A stretch of 64,000 nt of DNA from Myrica gale (taxonomy: Eukaryota > Streptophyta > Magnoliopsida > Fagales > Myricaceae). Positions 48,414 to 64,000 of this stretch are shown piece by piece. Position numbers and translations under genes: made by a program. The stretch spans positions 2,963,001 to 3,027,000 of the forward strand of contig OZ005621.1 of the NCBI GenBank assembly GCA_963930655.1, in the 5' to 3' direction. The notes under the pieces were generated by a model, which made no database searches, was not told where the DNA came from, and was given only the letters and a program-made list of their open reading frames with translations. How positions within the stretch are numbered: the first letter of the stretch is position 1; every line of letters starts with the position of its first letter.

Positions 48414-50156
48414 TGGTCACGTGAAACTCTCGTGGAGGTTTCAAGCTTTTACTTTTAACGTCGACTTTTGTTGATGGTGTAGTGTTATCAATTCTAGAAT
48501 CTAGTTGGTGTGTCAAACAAGCGTGTGGGCTGTGTGAGCGAGTGACATGAGGGAGACTCAGAGAGTTGGTGGGTGGTGAGTCAAGAACGAACCGCGCGTG
48601 GAAACTCCTTGCACGGTGGTAAGAATAGGATTGAGACACTGAGTCAGTGTTCTTAACACAAGGCAAGGGTGGTGGTTCGGGCATTGACTCAGGTTGACCC
48701 CCGAGTTGGCTCGAGTAGCTAATAAACTAGGCAAAAAAAAAAAGTTCCAAAATGTGTCATTTTGATATTCTGCTTTTCATTTCATTTTTCTGTTTTTTTT
48801 TTCTGGTTAACTGTTGGTCTGACTTCCAAGACTTGTAATTGTTATGGCTGTGTTGGTGGGGAATTTGGTTTACAAGACTGATCCGTTGTAGTCTTCTAAA
48901 TTCTAATGTGAAAAACGACTGAATATCATTTAATACTTCGACTTTTTTGTTTTTTTCTTACACGTAAAAATAGAAGAGATGGTGGTGACGAGTTGTGAGG
49001 TACTCTACGCGCGTCCTGGTGCAGCTGGGCTGTTGTGGAAGTGATGTGAACTTGAGCTTGAGCGGTGATGTGGTTTGTGAAGGTTATGTGGCTGTATGCA
49101 TTTAAGGAGGGAGCAGAAGCTGTTGGGAGATAGCGTTGCCGGCATTTAATGCTTGAGCGTTTGGCCTTGTCTCCGGCTACGTGTATCAACCAATGGGTCT
49201 CTGACGCGTCTCGTGAGCTTAATCTGACAGGTGGCTGAAGAGTGACAGCAACGGCGTTGATTTGGGTTTCGGTCTCACTTGGTTGCTTGGCTGATGGACA
49301 AGTATGCTGTGGTGCGTTTGTGGAAATTCCCACAGTCCGTCTTGATTCGGGGGAGAGGAATATCGGAGGTTTCTGACGATGAGGCTGTGCATAATCGGTT
49401 GTGGTGTCAGTTATGCTCTCCTATGCTCTCCAACGTCAATGCTACTGCTATTAGCGGTGGTTTAAAAATAGACACTGCCTTACCATAGTTAAGGAAAGAA
49501 ACATGCTTCTAACGATGGACGTTTTGACGGTGGTTGTAGTAGTTATCGCCACCTACGTCGAATATCACAAAAAAAAAATCAAAATAGATCACATCGCAAA
49601 GAAATCACAAAAAAAACTCAAAACAAAGCTAACTGCAACCAAATCGTAAAAAAAATCCTCAAACAAAGTAGCAAATCTTAATCAAATAGCAAAAAAAATC
49701 TACAAACTCAGCAGTAAATCGCAACCAAATCTCAAAAAAATCCACAAACCCAGTAGCAAATCGCAACAAAACTGGAGAGAGAGAGATGAAGTTGTTGCAG
49801 AAGGGAAGAGAGCTAAAAATGCCTTGTAGCATTTGCTTGATGCAGAGGGGGTGCGGCTGAAGAAGAGTTGCGGGCCTGCGACAGAGAGCTGAGAGGGATT
49901 GAGAGAATTGAAGGAGAAAGAGAGGTAGGTAGGGTTTTCTTATCACTAAACCAAACTGTGTCGTTTTGATGTTATATATATATATAAAGGTTAAGCAGTG
50001 AAACAGCCCAGCGGGGAGCGGTTTCACCGCCACCGGCAAAATCCCTGCTAAGAAGTAATTTTGCTCACCGTCACCGGCGTCGGTGCAAGGTGAACACTAC
50101 CGGTATTGACAGCGGTGCCGGTTAACCATCATAACCGCCGTTATCGGTGATCAGAC
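48414..50156. other. Downstream region of the ANL2-type gene
   Basis: The first few hundred bases are likely 3' UTR. At 49560-49775 there is an A-rich degenerate tandem repeat (listed separately). GC-richer CACCG/CGGTG-containing sequence at about 50060-50150 may be a transposon terminus. No gene is supported; the open frames are short and unlike known proteins. Confidence 0.45.
49560..49775 (+). repeat. A-rich degenerate tandem repeat, unit about 43 bp
   Basis: About four units of the form GCAAATCGCAACCAAATC, then an A run, then CACAAACCCAGTA. The best two units lie at about 49668-49752. Each unit has a run of 7-8 A's, so A-runs recur about every 43 bases. Confidence 0.65.
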
Positions 50157-50164
50157 CTACTAAC

Positions 50165-50480
50165 TAGGACTGTCCAATGGCCGGTCCGGTTCGGCTGGCC
50201 AAACCGGTATGTTTGTAAAGTCAATATACCGGACCGATCATTCTAAAGAATCGGTCCGGGTTGGACGGTTTGGACAATGTCATTTTGGGCATTTTTTGGT
50301 TTGGGCCACTTAACATTTGTACTTTTATGCATTTTTGGGTTTTTTTACCGATAAGGACCGGTTTGGAGTGGTATACTTCGGTCCAGTTCCGATTTTCCAT
50401 ATAGATAACCCGGAACCGGACCATAGTACATTTGTTTCGGTCGGGGTTGGCCGGTCTAGCCGATTTTATGGACAGCCCTA
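50165..50480. mobile_element. hAT-type MITE with perfect 8-bp target duplication
   Basis: The element starts TAGGACTGTCCA and ends TGGACAGCCCTA (reverse complement TAGGGCTGTCCA), inverted repeats with one difference in 12. It is flanked by identical 8-bp direct repeats CTACTAAC at 50157-50164 and 50481-50488. The interior is rich in CCGGT/ACCGG words and could fold on itself. Eight-base duplications plus TAGGG-type ends are diagnostic for hAT. It is 316 bp with no coding capacity. Confidence 0.92.
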
Positions 50481-50488
50481 CTACTAAC

Positions 50489-53400
50489 AATGTACCAATA
50501 TTTATAGACGAAGAGCTCTTTATATTTATTTATTTTTGTGGTAAATTGATCAGGGATAATTACTTGAGGAAGAAGCCAAGCAAGAGTTTTTCTTCGGTTG
50601 AGTCACAATCGGAGATGGTCCTCTCCTCGTGTATTGAAGAAAGGCCAAGGCATCTTATTCAAAGATGGCAGACTGCTACCATGAGAGTTATCTTAAAGAC
50701 CCACGAGAGACACTAAGCTCGTCAAGTATGATTTGTTGACCCCCGTTTTATTGGGTAGCAAATCGGTAAGACTAATCTAAAACCTAATCTTTTCCTTTCA
50801 ATTCTCAAATATCGAAGAAAGATTCCAATTAGACATGACATCAATATGCAAAAGAATCACTACCGTCTATCGACTAGAGATGTACTAAGCTCTAGACTAA
50901 AAGATATGTCTTAAAGTTAGGGTTATCTAAGCTCTTATTAAGTCTTCTCAACATGTACGTACAGATCGTATATGACATGCATACGGTACTTGGTAAAAAT
51001 TTTGATGGGAAAAGAGAGGGATAGTCATAAATGCACGTTGGCTCTTCTTTCTCACTGCTACCTCTCTCTCCAAATTGGTGCCGTCGACTATGACAGTCGA
51101 CATCGATCAAGTGAGGCTGCTCACCCGGCCGACAAACTGATCGACCACCACTTAGATTTCATGTTCCTTAGGGGACTTATATAATGTATACTTGTATAGG
51201 ACCAGAGCTACTTGATTTTATTTCATGAATACTATGTCCAACTTGCGAGCTTTTACCACGGCCTATATCGCCATTTTCAAGTTTCGCAACTTGCTCTAAA
51301 TCACGTGATCCCTAATTTCTTAGTTTCTTATTCGTTCAGAGACGTAAAGAAAGAGACACGTCACAGGCTCGATCTCTCTCTCTCTCTCTCTCTTTGTAAG
51401 CAGGATAACAGGCTCTTGAGTTCTATATTTTGGTAGGTCTGGAAGGAGGCAATAAAGTCAAGATAATGAAAGGCTATCCAAAGAAGAGGAAATACTGGCA
51501 GTTGGCCTTTTCATGAGATATAAGCTTTAGGACGCTGTCTTTATGGACCACCTGCGTACCACGTACATCGCCACTATTCTAATCTGAATCCCTCCTTATT
51601 CGTCGCTTCAAAGTCCTCGGCCCTCCCATCCAATAGCGTCTAAAGGGCTCCACCCCTACAAATCACATGCATGTGGGCTCCACCTACCCTCGACCGTCTT
51701 ACCATATCAACTTGATCATGAAATAACGATGCTGGGTCTGTCAATTGCTGGCTAGCTCCCCCGGTACCTGTATTATTTGAGGGCCACAACATGGTACATT
51801 AGCTCTACGGTGGGACCATATAGTAATTGCCTGCATGAATCGAACCTTAACTTTGTTACCATCGAAAAGAAACATCTCTAGTTCTCAAACATGCATTACC
51901 ATTAATTAATAGCCTTTTTATGGGGTGCAGCTTGATATTTAATAAAACATCCACTAAATAACTAGTTATTGTGCAATTTGAGGCTCGGGAAAAAGCTCTA
52001 GTTCTTGCCTGGAGAAATCAATGCGAGCTAATATAATAATAAATTATTAATGGCCTAGCCAGGAAAATAAGCAATATAATATGAAGTGGCCTAGCTACTA
52101 AGGTACGTATTCTTTGACACCTTATGCTAGAGAGTAGAGCCAGAGGTATATGTACGTGTATAGAGGATGCGTACGTTACTGAACAATATCGTTAGTTATC
52201 ATTTATTTGAACAATAATCTATCCCAATCTATAAGCTGGAATACTGGCCGTATATATATTATAATTCGAACACAAGACCATGGTCCTAATTGTCCGACAT
52301 AAACTAATCAATATCTGACCATGGAGGTCAATTATTTTGCCGGTTTGGTACGTGGAGGATCAGGTCAAAAGTGGAGTTTGTTCCGCGTTCTAAACAGCAA
52401 GGGTTATGCCATACCATATATATGCATGTTCAAGCTCTTCTTGAATTAGGTGTCTGTATATAGCCTCTGTCACTGTTAATTTCCCATGCCATATGATAAA
52501 ACATCAGACAATGTCGTCAGAGCTTCTCCTCAATTATTTGCTTCTTGAATGGAAAGATGCATGGCCATCACAGGTTTCAGGTACGTAGGTGAGAATCCTC
52601 AATCGTCAGTGGTGCGTCAAAGGAGAAATTTCCGTGGACCATAGACTGTTTATGCTGCTAGCGCAGCTCTGACCCCAAACCGGCCCCGCGCACGGACTGC
52701 CAGTCTGCTAGATCTCTGTATTCCAAATATATATGGGATTACATATTTACCCACCATGTCTTGAAGGCCCCTCAAATGTTAATTTGTTTGCAAAAACAGG
52801 ATATGTAACCCTAATCAAAAGTTCATAAGAAAGGGCCCATTGAGCACGATATGACCAAGTGGTACGTACGTGTTAGCATGACTAAGAGAGCGATGATACG
52901 CACTTAGACAGAGAGAGCGAGAGATCGTCGGTATGTGTTCAAAGGTTCGAGCTTTCAATCAGAAATTAAAGCCAGATTGAGGTTGGCTGGTGAGAGACAT
53001 TAATATGAGGATAAAGGGTCAGAGATTAGAAACAAGATGGAAGTGTCATTTTGCGTGCGATGTTAGGTTTGAAAAATTCCTTTTTCTATTTGGGTTCGTG
53101 GCCAATACATACGGACCAGAAGTATTTATGGAAGTGAACCATGAGGGTTGATCACTTGATCGATCTGTGGATTCTTTACAGCAAAAACTTACTGGTACAG
53201 GTGCTATTTTTTACTATGGCGGTGAGCAAAATTGTCATATTAATCTAGGTGTTTGGTGCAATGGAAAACCTCCCTCACGTCCTCGCTGGAATCCAGCTAG
53301 CGTCCTCGTACCCCAGTGATCAGGTCGTTCCGGGCGCCATTGTTCACGTCGTTAAATTCCACCACCTCTCTTCAACACATCATGCAAAATACACGGCCAA

Positions 53401-54101
53401 CAATGCACACACACATTCATTTTTTACTCGTTCTTTTTTGTACTTTTTTTTTTGCCGTCGGTGGGCGAACATTATCATGTGAAAAAATACCACGGAAAAA
53501 ACCACAAAAAGCAATTTTCATACAGAAACTTCAATTTGCTTCGATCAGCATCAGCAAATGCGCTAAGTCACCATGCAAATTCCTGCAACTGATTTCAGGA
53601 CCGTGATCGCTAGCTCTATCTCTCTTACAAGTTACAAACCTGCACTGAAGAGTAAAACAAGACAACATGTACTGAATATTGGCTACAGTTTCTCCACAAG
53701 TCATTTCAATGGGCACAGAAAGTGTACCTTAATTTACTTGTTCAATGTACTAGAATTCGCGTGCAGCGCTTGCTGTCAATACGATCTATTTTAAGATACA
53801 ATCAGCCTATAGATCAGATAGATTCACAGGGTTGAAACAGACCCATTTCCCCGAAAACCCATTACTCAACAAGGAAAGAAAATGCTCGTGAGTTTAATTA
53901 GTTTTTTCTTTTTCAATTTTCCCGTCATCCTCGTTTAGAAACAAGGAACACCATTAGTGAAAAAGAATCAAATAACCAATTATTCCAAGAATTAAGCTTG
54001 GAATTTATTTTTTAAGTAAATCCTAAAAAATATACCATTTTTACCTGAAAAGCCAAAATTAGTTCCTTCAACTCACACCTTTTTCAAGTTGTCTCGATTA
54101 C
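50489..54101. other. Gene-poor region
   Basis: No supported gene. A CT microsatellite lies at about 51372-51393. The open frames at 50972-51184, 53249-53482 and 53316-53606 do not resemble known families and lack coding-like context. No tRNA-like cloverleaf was recognised. Confidence 0.4.
51372..51393. repeat. (CT)n microsatellite
   Basis: About ten uninterrupted CT units. Confidence 0.85.
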
Positions 54102-54104
54102 TAA

Positions 54105-54274
54105 GGTTGTGTTTGTGTTGAAAAATTTTTGTTATTGAGTTTTGTGTTGGTATTGGGTTTAGTGAAAATGTGAAGAGAGTGATAATTTTTTTATGGAAGA
54201 GAGAAATATTATATTATAGTATTTTATTGTAAGTTAGTGAAAAATATTGTGATATTTTTGGTGCAAACGCACCC
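54105..54274. mobile_element. Harbinger/Tourist-type MITE with TAA target duplication (copy B)
   Basis: The left end GGTTGTGTTTGTGTTG and the right end GCAAACGCACCC (reverse complement GGGTGCGTTTGC) are inverted repeats. TAA flanks both sides (54102-54104 and 54275-54277). It shares TTGGGTTTAGTGAAAATGTG and the AT-rich core with 35409-35603. 170 bp, no coding capacity. Confidence 0.8.
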
Positions 54275-54283
54275 TAAGATGAA

Positions 54284-54335
54284 TTTGGAGCTGTGTAGAT
54301 AAGACGCAAGATTTCAAATTTAATTATCTCTAAAT
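54284..54335 (+). repeat. Degenerate SINE-head remnant next to the MITE
   Basis: TTGGAGCTGTGTAGATAAGA and the following CGCAAG then TTTCAAATTTAATTATCTC match, with changes, the A-box to B-box stretch of the SINE candidate at 40526 (TTGGAGCTGTGTGATTCGAC, then GGTTTGAGTTTAATCTC). Confidence 0.4.
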
Positions 54336-56621
54336 ATTATATCAATAACTTAATTAAAAAATTAGACTGAAAATATCTAATTTTTTTCGAAATTTATAAT
54401 AACCTTGAATCCAATAAATACCATCGTGTTAGGTACATCAATGACGACGCAATATTCCAAAACATGCTTCGCCTTTTCTTTCGTCATCAGTGACATATCT
54501 AGCTTATTTCATCCTATCGACTGCAGCGATATAACCTGTACACATGTTTTGGTGTTTGAGAACATCGGTGCTTTAAAGCAACACTCTGCCATGCTGCATG
54601 TCCTTGTCGGATTCCTATCTCTGCAATTAATTTCTAATTAGATTAAAGAGTACTTGAGTCAGATATTTATTTCGACTCCGATACTATCCTGAATTTACCA
54701 ATTATTTTAAAATTTTAAAATTTTAAAATAAATAAATTTTATAATTTAAATTATATTCTTTGACAATAGATTTAAAAAAAAATCAAGTGAGACTCTAATC
54801 CTAAATATATTGTTAAAGATTTTCTTCTACGATAAATTTTTTTAAAATATGTTTCAAATTATACTTCTAAAAGTATTCACTTATCATTATTACAAAAATT
54901 TCTCCCTTCCCTTCCCTTTTTTCTAACTTTTTTAATTTTTTTATACTCTCTTCACTTTTTTTAACGACTATTAAAATTTTATTTAATATATATATATATT
55001 CGTTTTGTTTGTGGAAGTTGTAAAGAGGTCTGCTTCAGTTCAGTCGGAGTTGGGGGCCATAAAATAAAAAGGAGTTCTAGAACGGGGATGGACCGTAGAC
55101 TCTGAGTAGCCTATATGTACTGTTCTGGGCTAGTAGAGTCCAGCTTGACTTTGACTCAAGTTTGAAGCAGATACGGCCTTGCCATGAAACCCATTTAGCG
55201 TTATCTTGGTCCTCTCCACTTTCAACTGTCATTAATAACTGGGCCAATGGGCTGCGATCTAATTTTCCTAATGGGTTTCTAGATCCGTAATCTTGCTTCC
55301 GCTAAGGTATTATTTAATATATTTATTTGCTTTTAAAACAACAAATATTTGTTTAATAAAAATAATTTCTATTGAAAATATTTTTTTAGGAATATCAATT
55401 TTTTCTTAATTAGTTAATTGAAACTTTCAAATAATGATCATTCATTTTAAGGAGGATGGGATATGTTTTGTTTTCCTCCCAAATCATAACCTATTTTCAA
55501 TTTAAAATTAAAGCATGTTTTTTTATAAAAACCCACACGTAATTGCATATTATAAATATTACCCCCCTTTCAAATTGTTATGAACAAAGTAAGAACTTTA
55601 CAATCTAATCTTTAGGTATGAAAATCCAACAAGAATAGTTTCAAGATTATTTAAAGTAAATTGCAATTAAAGATTTAAATAACAACAAAAAGAAATCCTT
55701 AATTCCATCTCTTTCCTTAATTAGAAAGCCCAAGTCCTAACACCGTTTCACTTTGGAAACCATTCCCACGAAAACCTAAATTAATTAAATTATTCCAATT
55801 CTCACTGGGTTTACTGACACAAAATGCGTACTAAAAATAATATTGTTTAATATATATTTATGTATAAATAGTGAGGACCCAAATTTTATTCCTTTTTTTA
55901 GCTGAGCCTATTTTAATACGCTGTCGCTTTTGGTAAAAGATGGTTGTTTTGGACAAGGAATCGGAAATGTTTCGGTCTCATCCTCTTTAAGCGACCGATT
56001 CATACGCAACCCAATCAGGAGTTGGATTTCGCGTCACACCGTCAAAGGCTAGTCAAACCTCTCGAATATTCCGTCGCGGATATCTCCCCTTTTTCCGTAA
56101 AAAGAACACTAACAAGAGGTCATCCACTTAACGCCAGATCACCGTGCTCCATCTTCCTCATTACTATACTATAAAACTCGCCAATCTCCACCGTTCGACT
56201 TACCCCAATAATGACCTGTCGACGGTTTGGATTTTCCCGTTTGACTGACGTACGAAAAGAATTGAAGGCTGGAATGATGGGCTTTGATACAAGTTTGACC
56301 GTGGACAAAAATCGAAACACAAGAAGCCACCTGGAGCCTTTTGCTTTAAGAGAGGGAGGGAGGGGGAGAGAGAGAGCTTTAGAGAGAGAAAGAAGGTGAA
56401 AGAGAAAGGAGGGGCTGAGAGTTTTTTTTTGTTTTGTGTTGGTTGTATAAGTTTCGTTTCTTTCAGATTTTCTCTTTCGGCTTCGTTTCGGTTTTCATGA
56501 GGAGAGAGAAAGTTGAGTGTCTCTCTTTTCTTGGTATTTTTTAATTTTTTTGTTTTTAAGTTCTAATTTTCTTGAGGTAGAGGTCGGGCGGGACATTGAG
56601 GTGCAATTAGGGTTTCCAGCC
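54336..56621. other. AT-rich spacer, then promoter and leader of the GSK3-type gene
   Basis: No gene is supported. From about 56330 the sequence becomes a GA-rich leader (GGGAGGGAGGGGGAGAGAGA), followed by T-rich sequence and a 15-codon upstream open frame (56497-56544) before the start at 56622. Confidence 0.5.
56497..56544 (+). promoter_or_regulatory. Possible upstream open reading frame in the GSK3-type leader
   Basis: ATG at 56497 opens a 15-codon frame (MRREKVECLSFLGIF) ending in TAA, out of frame with the main start 78 bases later. If transcription begins upstream, it could reduce translation of the kinase. Whether it is in the mRNA is unknown. Confidence 0.35.
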
Positions 56622-61829
<5,208 letters not shown>

Positions 61830-63546
61830 ATTTCAGTAGACGCAGTGGTCACGTTTGAAGTTACTACAAATGGATTTTTGGACGAAAGGTTGCCCAACAA
61901 GCCATGCTGCCCTGCCCCAATAGCCTAGTTCGCACTTCCGTTCGTCTTCATAAATGATGGCAGAACAAAGCGGGAGCAAATTCTAGGGCCTGGCTGGCTG
62001 TTCATCAAGGACATGGATGTGTTGGTGGGATTATCAGGTGGATGGAATGGAACTGCTTGAGTGAGGTTCACTCTGCATTTTTCCAATGTGATATTGTATG
62101 CTTTGACCTACATATACATTGTCATGTTGTTATATACAGTTAATGACCTTTGATATTGAGACTAACTAAATGGGATCTGTTAGATGAATTAGGATGTTCT
62201 TTCTGTTGTATACGGTCCTACTCACTTCCTGTGTTGTAGAGAGTTTATAAGTTTCCAGGGAAGAGAATTGCCATTTTCACTGATCAGTGTTGGGTATAAG
62301 TTTCGAACCAATTGCAGTTCCAAAAGTTGAAAAAGAGAACACTTCCAATGTGACCAGATGGAATCCTACTATCCTGTTTGATAGAGAGCGCCGAAAGTTG
62401 AGTGCTACAACAATGCGACTCAAGTCTAGTTGTGCCACTTGCGTGCAATATATTAGTGTTAGCAAATCCAAAATATTGGGAAACACTTTTAGCCATCCAA
62501 AATTTTTGACTGCTAATATAACAATTTTAATTAATAAAATTATTTAAAATTATTTTTTTTTCTATCAAATCATCTATTTACTCAAATAATCTCATACTCC
62601 CGTACCTTTCACTTTTTTTACTTTCCCTTACCTGAACAATGTTTGTTTCTTGGTATTCCGGAATTTTGCATCTAAAGTGATTTAGAAACTCTGGAAGCAA
62701 ACCCTAGCAAGACTTACTTTTTGCCTTAGTGGTTTATAAGAAAACTTGGAATCAGAAACGATATTATTGTTGAAATTTAGAAGAGCAAAAAAAAAAAAAC
62801 AAGTAACATTCCCTTTGAGAGAATAAAAGTACGAGCAATTATGGGTTGCATTGTGCAGCAAATGGAAGAATCAAGTATATATTTCTGCCTTCAACAAAAA
62901 CCATTACACTTTGATGTACTTAATTCAAAGAACATTTTGTCACAAAAAGGTTTAGTGATGGAGAATCCAGATTATACAAAAATGTAATGGAACAAAAGTC
63001 AGAAGCAGCAGAATTGCACTTTCTAAACAAGGGGTGACGAACTGAAAAAATACTGTACCATAAGTTGAGGGTTCAGCACAATTTGCCTAATTTTTCTTTT
63101 ACTAGTCTGAGAGACTTCAAAGTGGCAAATTGCCGCCCCTAGATGATTAAGTACTATCATGTACAAAGCAAGTTTATAGCAGGAAAAATTCCTCAGTGGC
63201 TGTCTCCAGTGCTCATCTTTGAGATAATTTCTATGTAGAAGGATAGGAGATTCACTTTCCCTCCTAAAGCAGTGTTTAGCTCGCGTGTCATAGGAGAGAG
63301 GTCTGCATTTTTCCCGGGTTCCATCACTTCCTGCAATTTTCTGTGTTAAAAGCTCTATCTTCATCCAAAAGCATTATCTCATTCATATTATAAGTATTTA
63401 ACATTGAAAGAAGAATGAGGTTGATGGTTTTAACCTTGAAAGTGATGTTGTAGGGGAAGTTCTGTAGTGACAGCAACAACAATTTGTCATTCATTGTATG
63501 CTACACGCAGGAGACAAGATAGGAGCCCAGTATTGAGATGAAATTC
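61830..63546. other. Region between the convergent GSK3-type and PPR genes
   Basis: Holds the 3' untranslated regions of both neighbours. AT-rich filler at about 62490-62600. A 113-codon minus-strand open frame at 63023-63364 lies in the likely 3' region of the PPR gene and resembles nothing I know. Confidence 0.5.
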
Positions 63547-64000
63547 CTACCAATAGTCCCCACAAGAACACTTTCCTTCTCTAAAATGATGAAAACGGTT
63601 CGAATCTCTCAGAATAATATGCCGAAGAAACACTCTTGATATATATTTCATAGCAGTATGGCAATCCCCACAAACTCGAAGATTCTTAAAAATTCGGATT
63701 GGTGCTCCCGGTGGCTGAGTGAGAAGCCCAAAAGCAACGGCCAACTTCTCACTGTGATAAGCTAGACCGAGCTCCTTGCCCTCCTGGTCCACATCATGAA
63801 GTGCGAAATTCATGTCTGGCACATACCCAGCTTCTTTGATTAGAATCATGATCTCATCTATCTTTGAATAGATCTCAGCCGTCCTTGGATGGCCTCTGTC
63901 TTCAGACATAAATTTATGCACTTGGCTATTCATCTCAATCCAACTGCAACCAGGCTCCTTACTGATTCCCATTGATTTCATCAATCTTCGAATTCTCGCA
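63547..64000 (-). CDS. Pentatricopeptide repeat protein, E/DYW C-terminal part (5' end beyond window)
   Basis: The C-terminal 150 residues of a PLS-class PPR protein, family members of which edit C to U in organellar RNA. The frame is open from the right edge (RIRRLMKSMGISKEPGCSWI), so the ATG lies outside the window. Visible parts: the E/E+ region with EPGCSWIE and VHKFMSEDRGHP, then the DYW deaminase-like domain with HSEKLA (HxE zinc/catalytic motif), RVCGDCHTAMKYIS (CxxC) and FHHFREGKCSCGDYW as the exact C terminus. All key residues are present and there is no intron, as usual for the family. The PPR repeats that give RNA specificity are not in the window, so the target cannot be named. 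Confidence 0.95.
   Translation of the reverse strand, partial: ARIRRLMKSMGISKEPGCSWIEMNSQVHKFMSEDRGHPRTAEIYSKIDEIMILIKEAGYVPDMNFALHDVDQEGKELGLAYHSEKLAVAFGLLTQPPGAPIRIFKNLRVCGDCHTAMKYISRVFLRHIILRDSNRFHHFREGKCSCGDYW

Noticed and set aside
52617..52645. GCGTCAAAGGAGAAATTTCC, loosely like miR399
   Set aside because: The match is partial and no complementary arm is present nearby, so no hairpin precursor.
53249..53606. Overlapping short frames starting MFGAMENLPHVLAG
   Set aside because: No recognisable family, low-complexity continuation, no coding context.
63023..63364. 113-codon minus-strand frame downstream of the PPR gene
   Set aside because: Lies in the probable 3' untranslated region of the PPR gene and resembles no protein known to me.

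Overview
This is a nuclear segment from a core eudicot, probably woody. Genes are rich in introns with GT-AG borders, the proteins match Arabidopsis families closely, and the AT-rich intergenic DNA is full of plant transposon families. A Fagales-like tree is possible, but I cannot fix the species. No operon logic applies; each gene stands alone.

Layout. 1-3112 (-): a PUX8-like UBX-domain gene, cut by the left edge, with a reading-frame break in its third exon. 5313-6470 (+): an intronless MAPKKK20-like kinase. 8619-13107 (+): COP9 signalosome subunit 1 (CSN1/FUS6), 6 exons. 13.1-29.0 kb: an accessory block with a Mutator-type MITE, two long hAT-like elements in the same orientation, a broken RING-H2 gene, a T-rich degenerate repeat array, and a 5'-truncated Ty3/gypsy retrotransposon with a roughly 3.2 kb 3' LTR. 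29003-33197 (+): a QUA3/PMT13-type Golgi methyltransferase, 7 exons. 33.2-43.5 kb: gene-poor, with MITEs, a SINE candidate and microsatellites. 43517-48413 (+): an HD-ZIP IV factor of the ANL2 type, 9 exons. 48.4-56.6 kb: gene-poor, with a hAT MITE carrying a perfect 8-bp target duplication and a Harbinger MITE. 56622-61829 (+): a GSK3/shaggy-like kinase of the theta type, 13 exons. 63547-64000 (-): the C-terminal end of a DYW-type PPR protein, cut by the right edge.

The intact genes are housekeeping or developmental: signalosome, pectin methylation, epidermal transcription factor, brassinosteroid-type kinase, organelle RNA editing. I see no gene cluster with a shared pathway, no CRISPR array and no clear tRNA or rRNA. 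The most notable observations are a 78-nt intron in the GSK3 gene that is divisible by three and stop-free (exitron-like), a NAGNAG acceptor in the ANL2-type gene, several non-autonomous transposons with identifiable target-site duplications, and a T-rich array lying on both sides of a dead retrotransposon. I did not find a convincing new multi-gene system.
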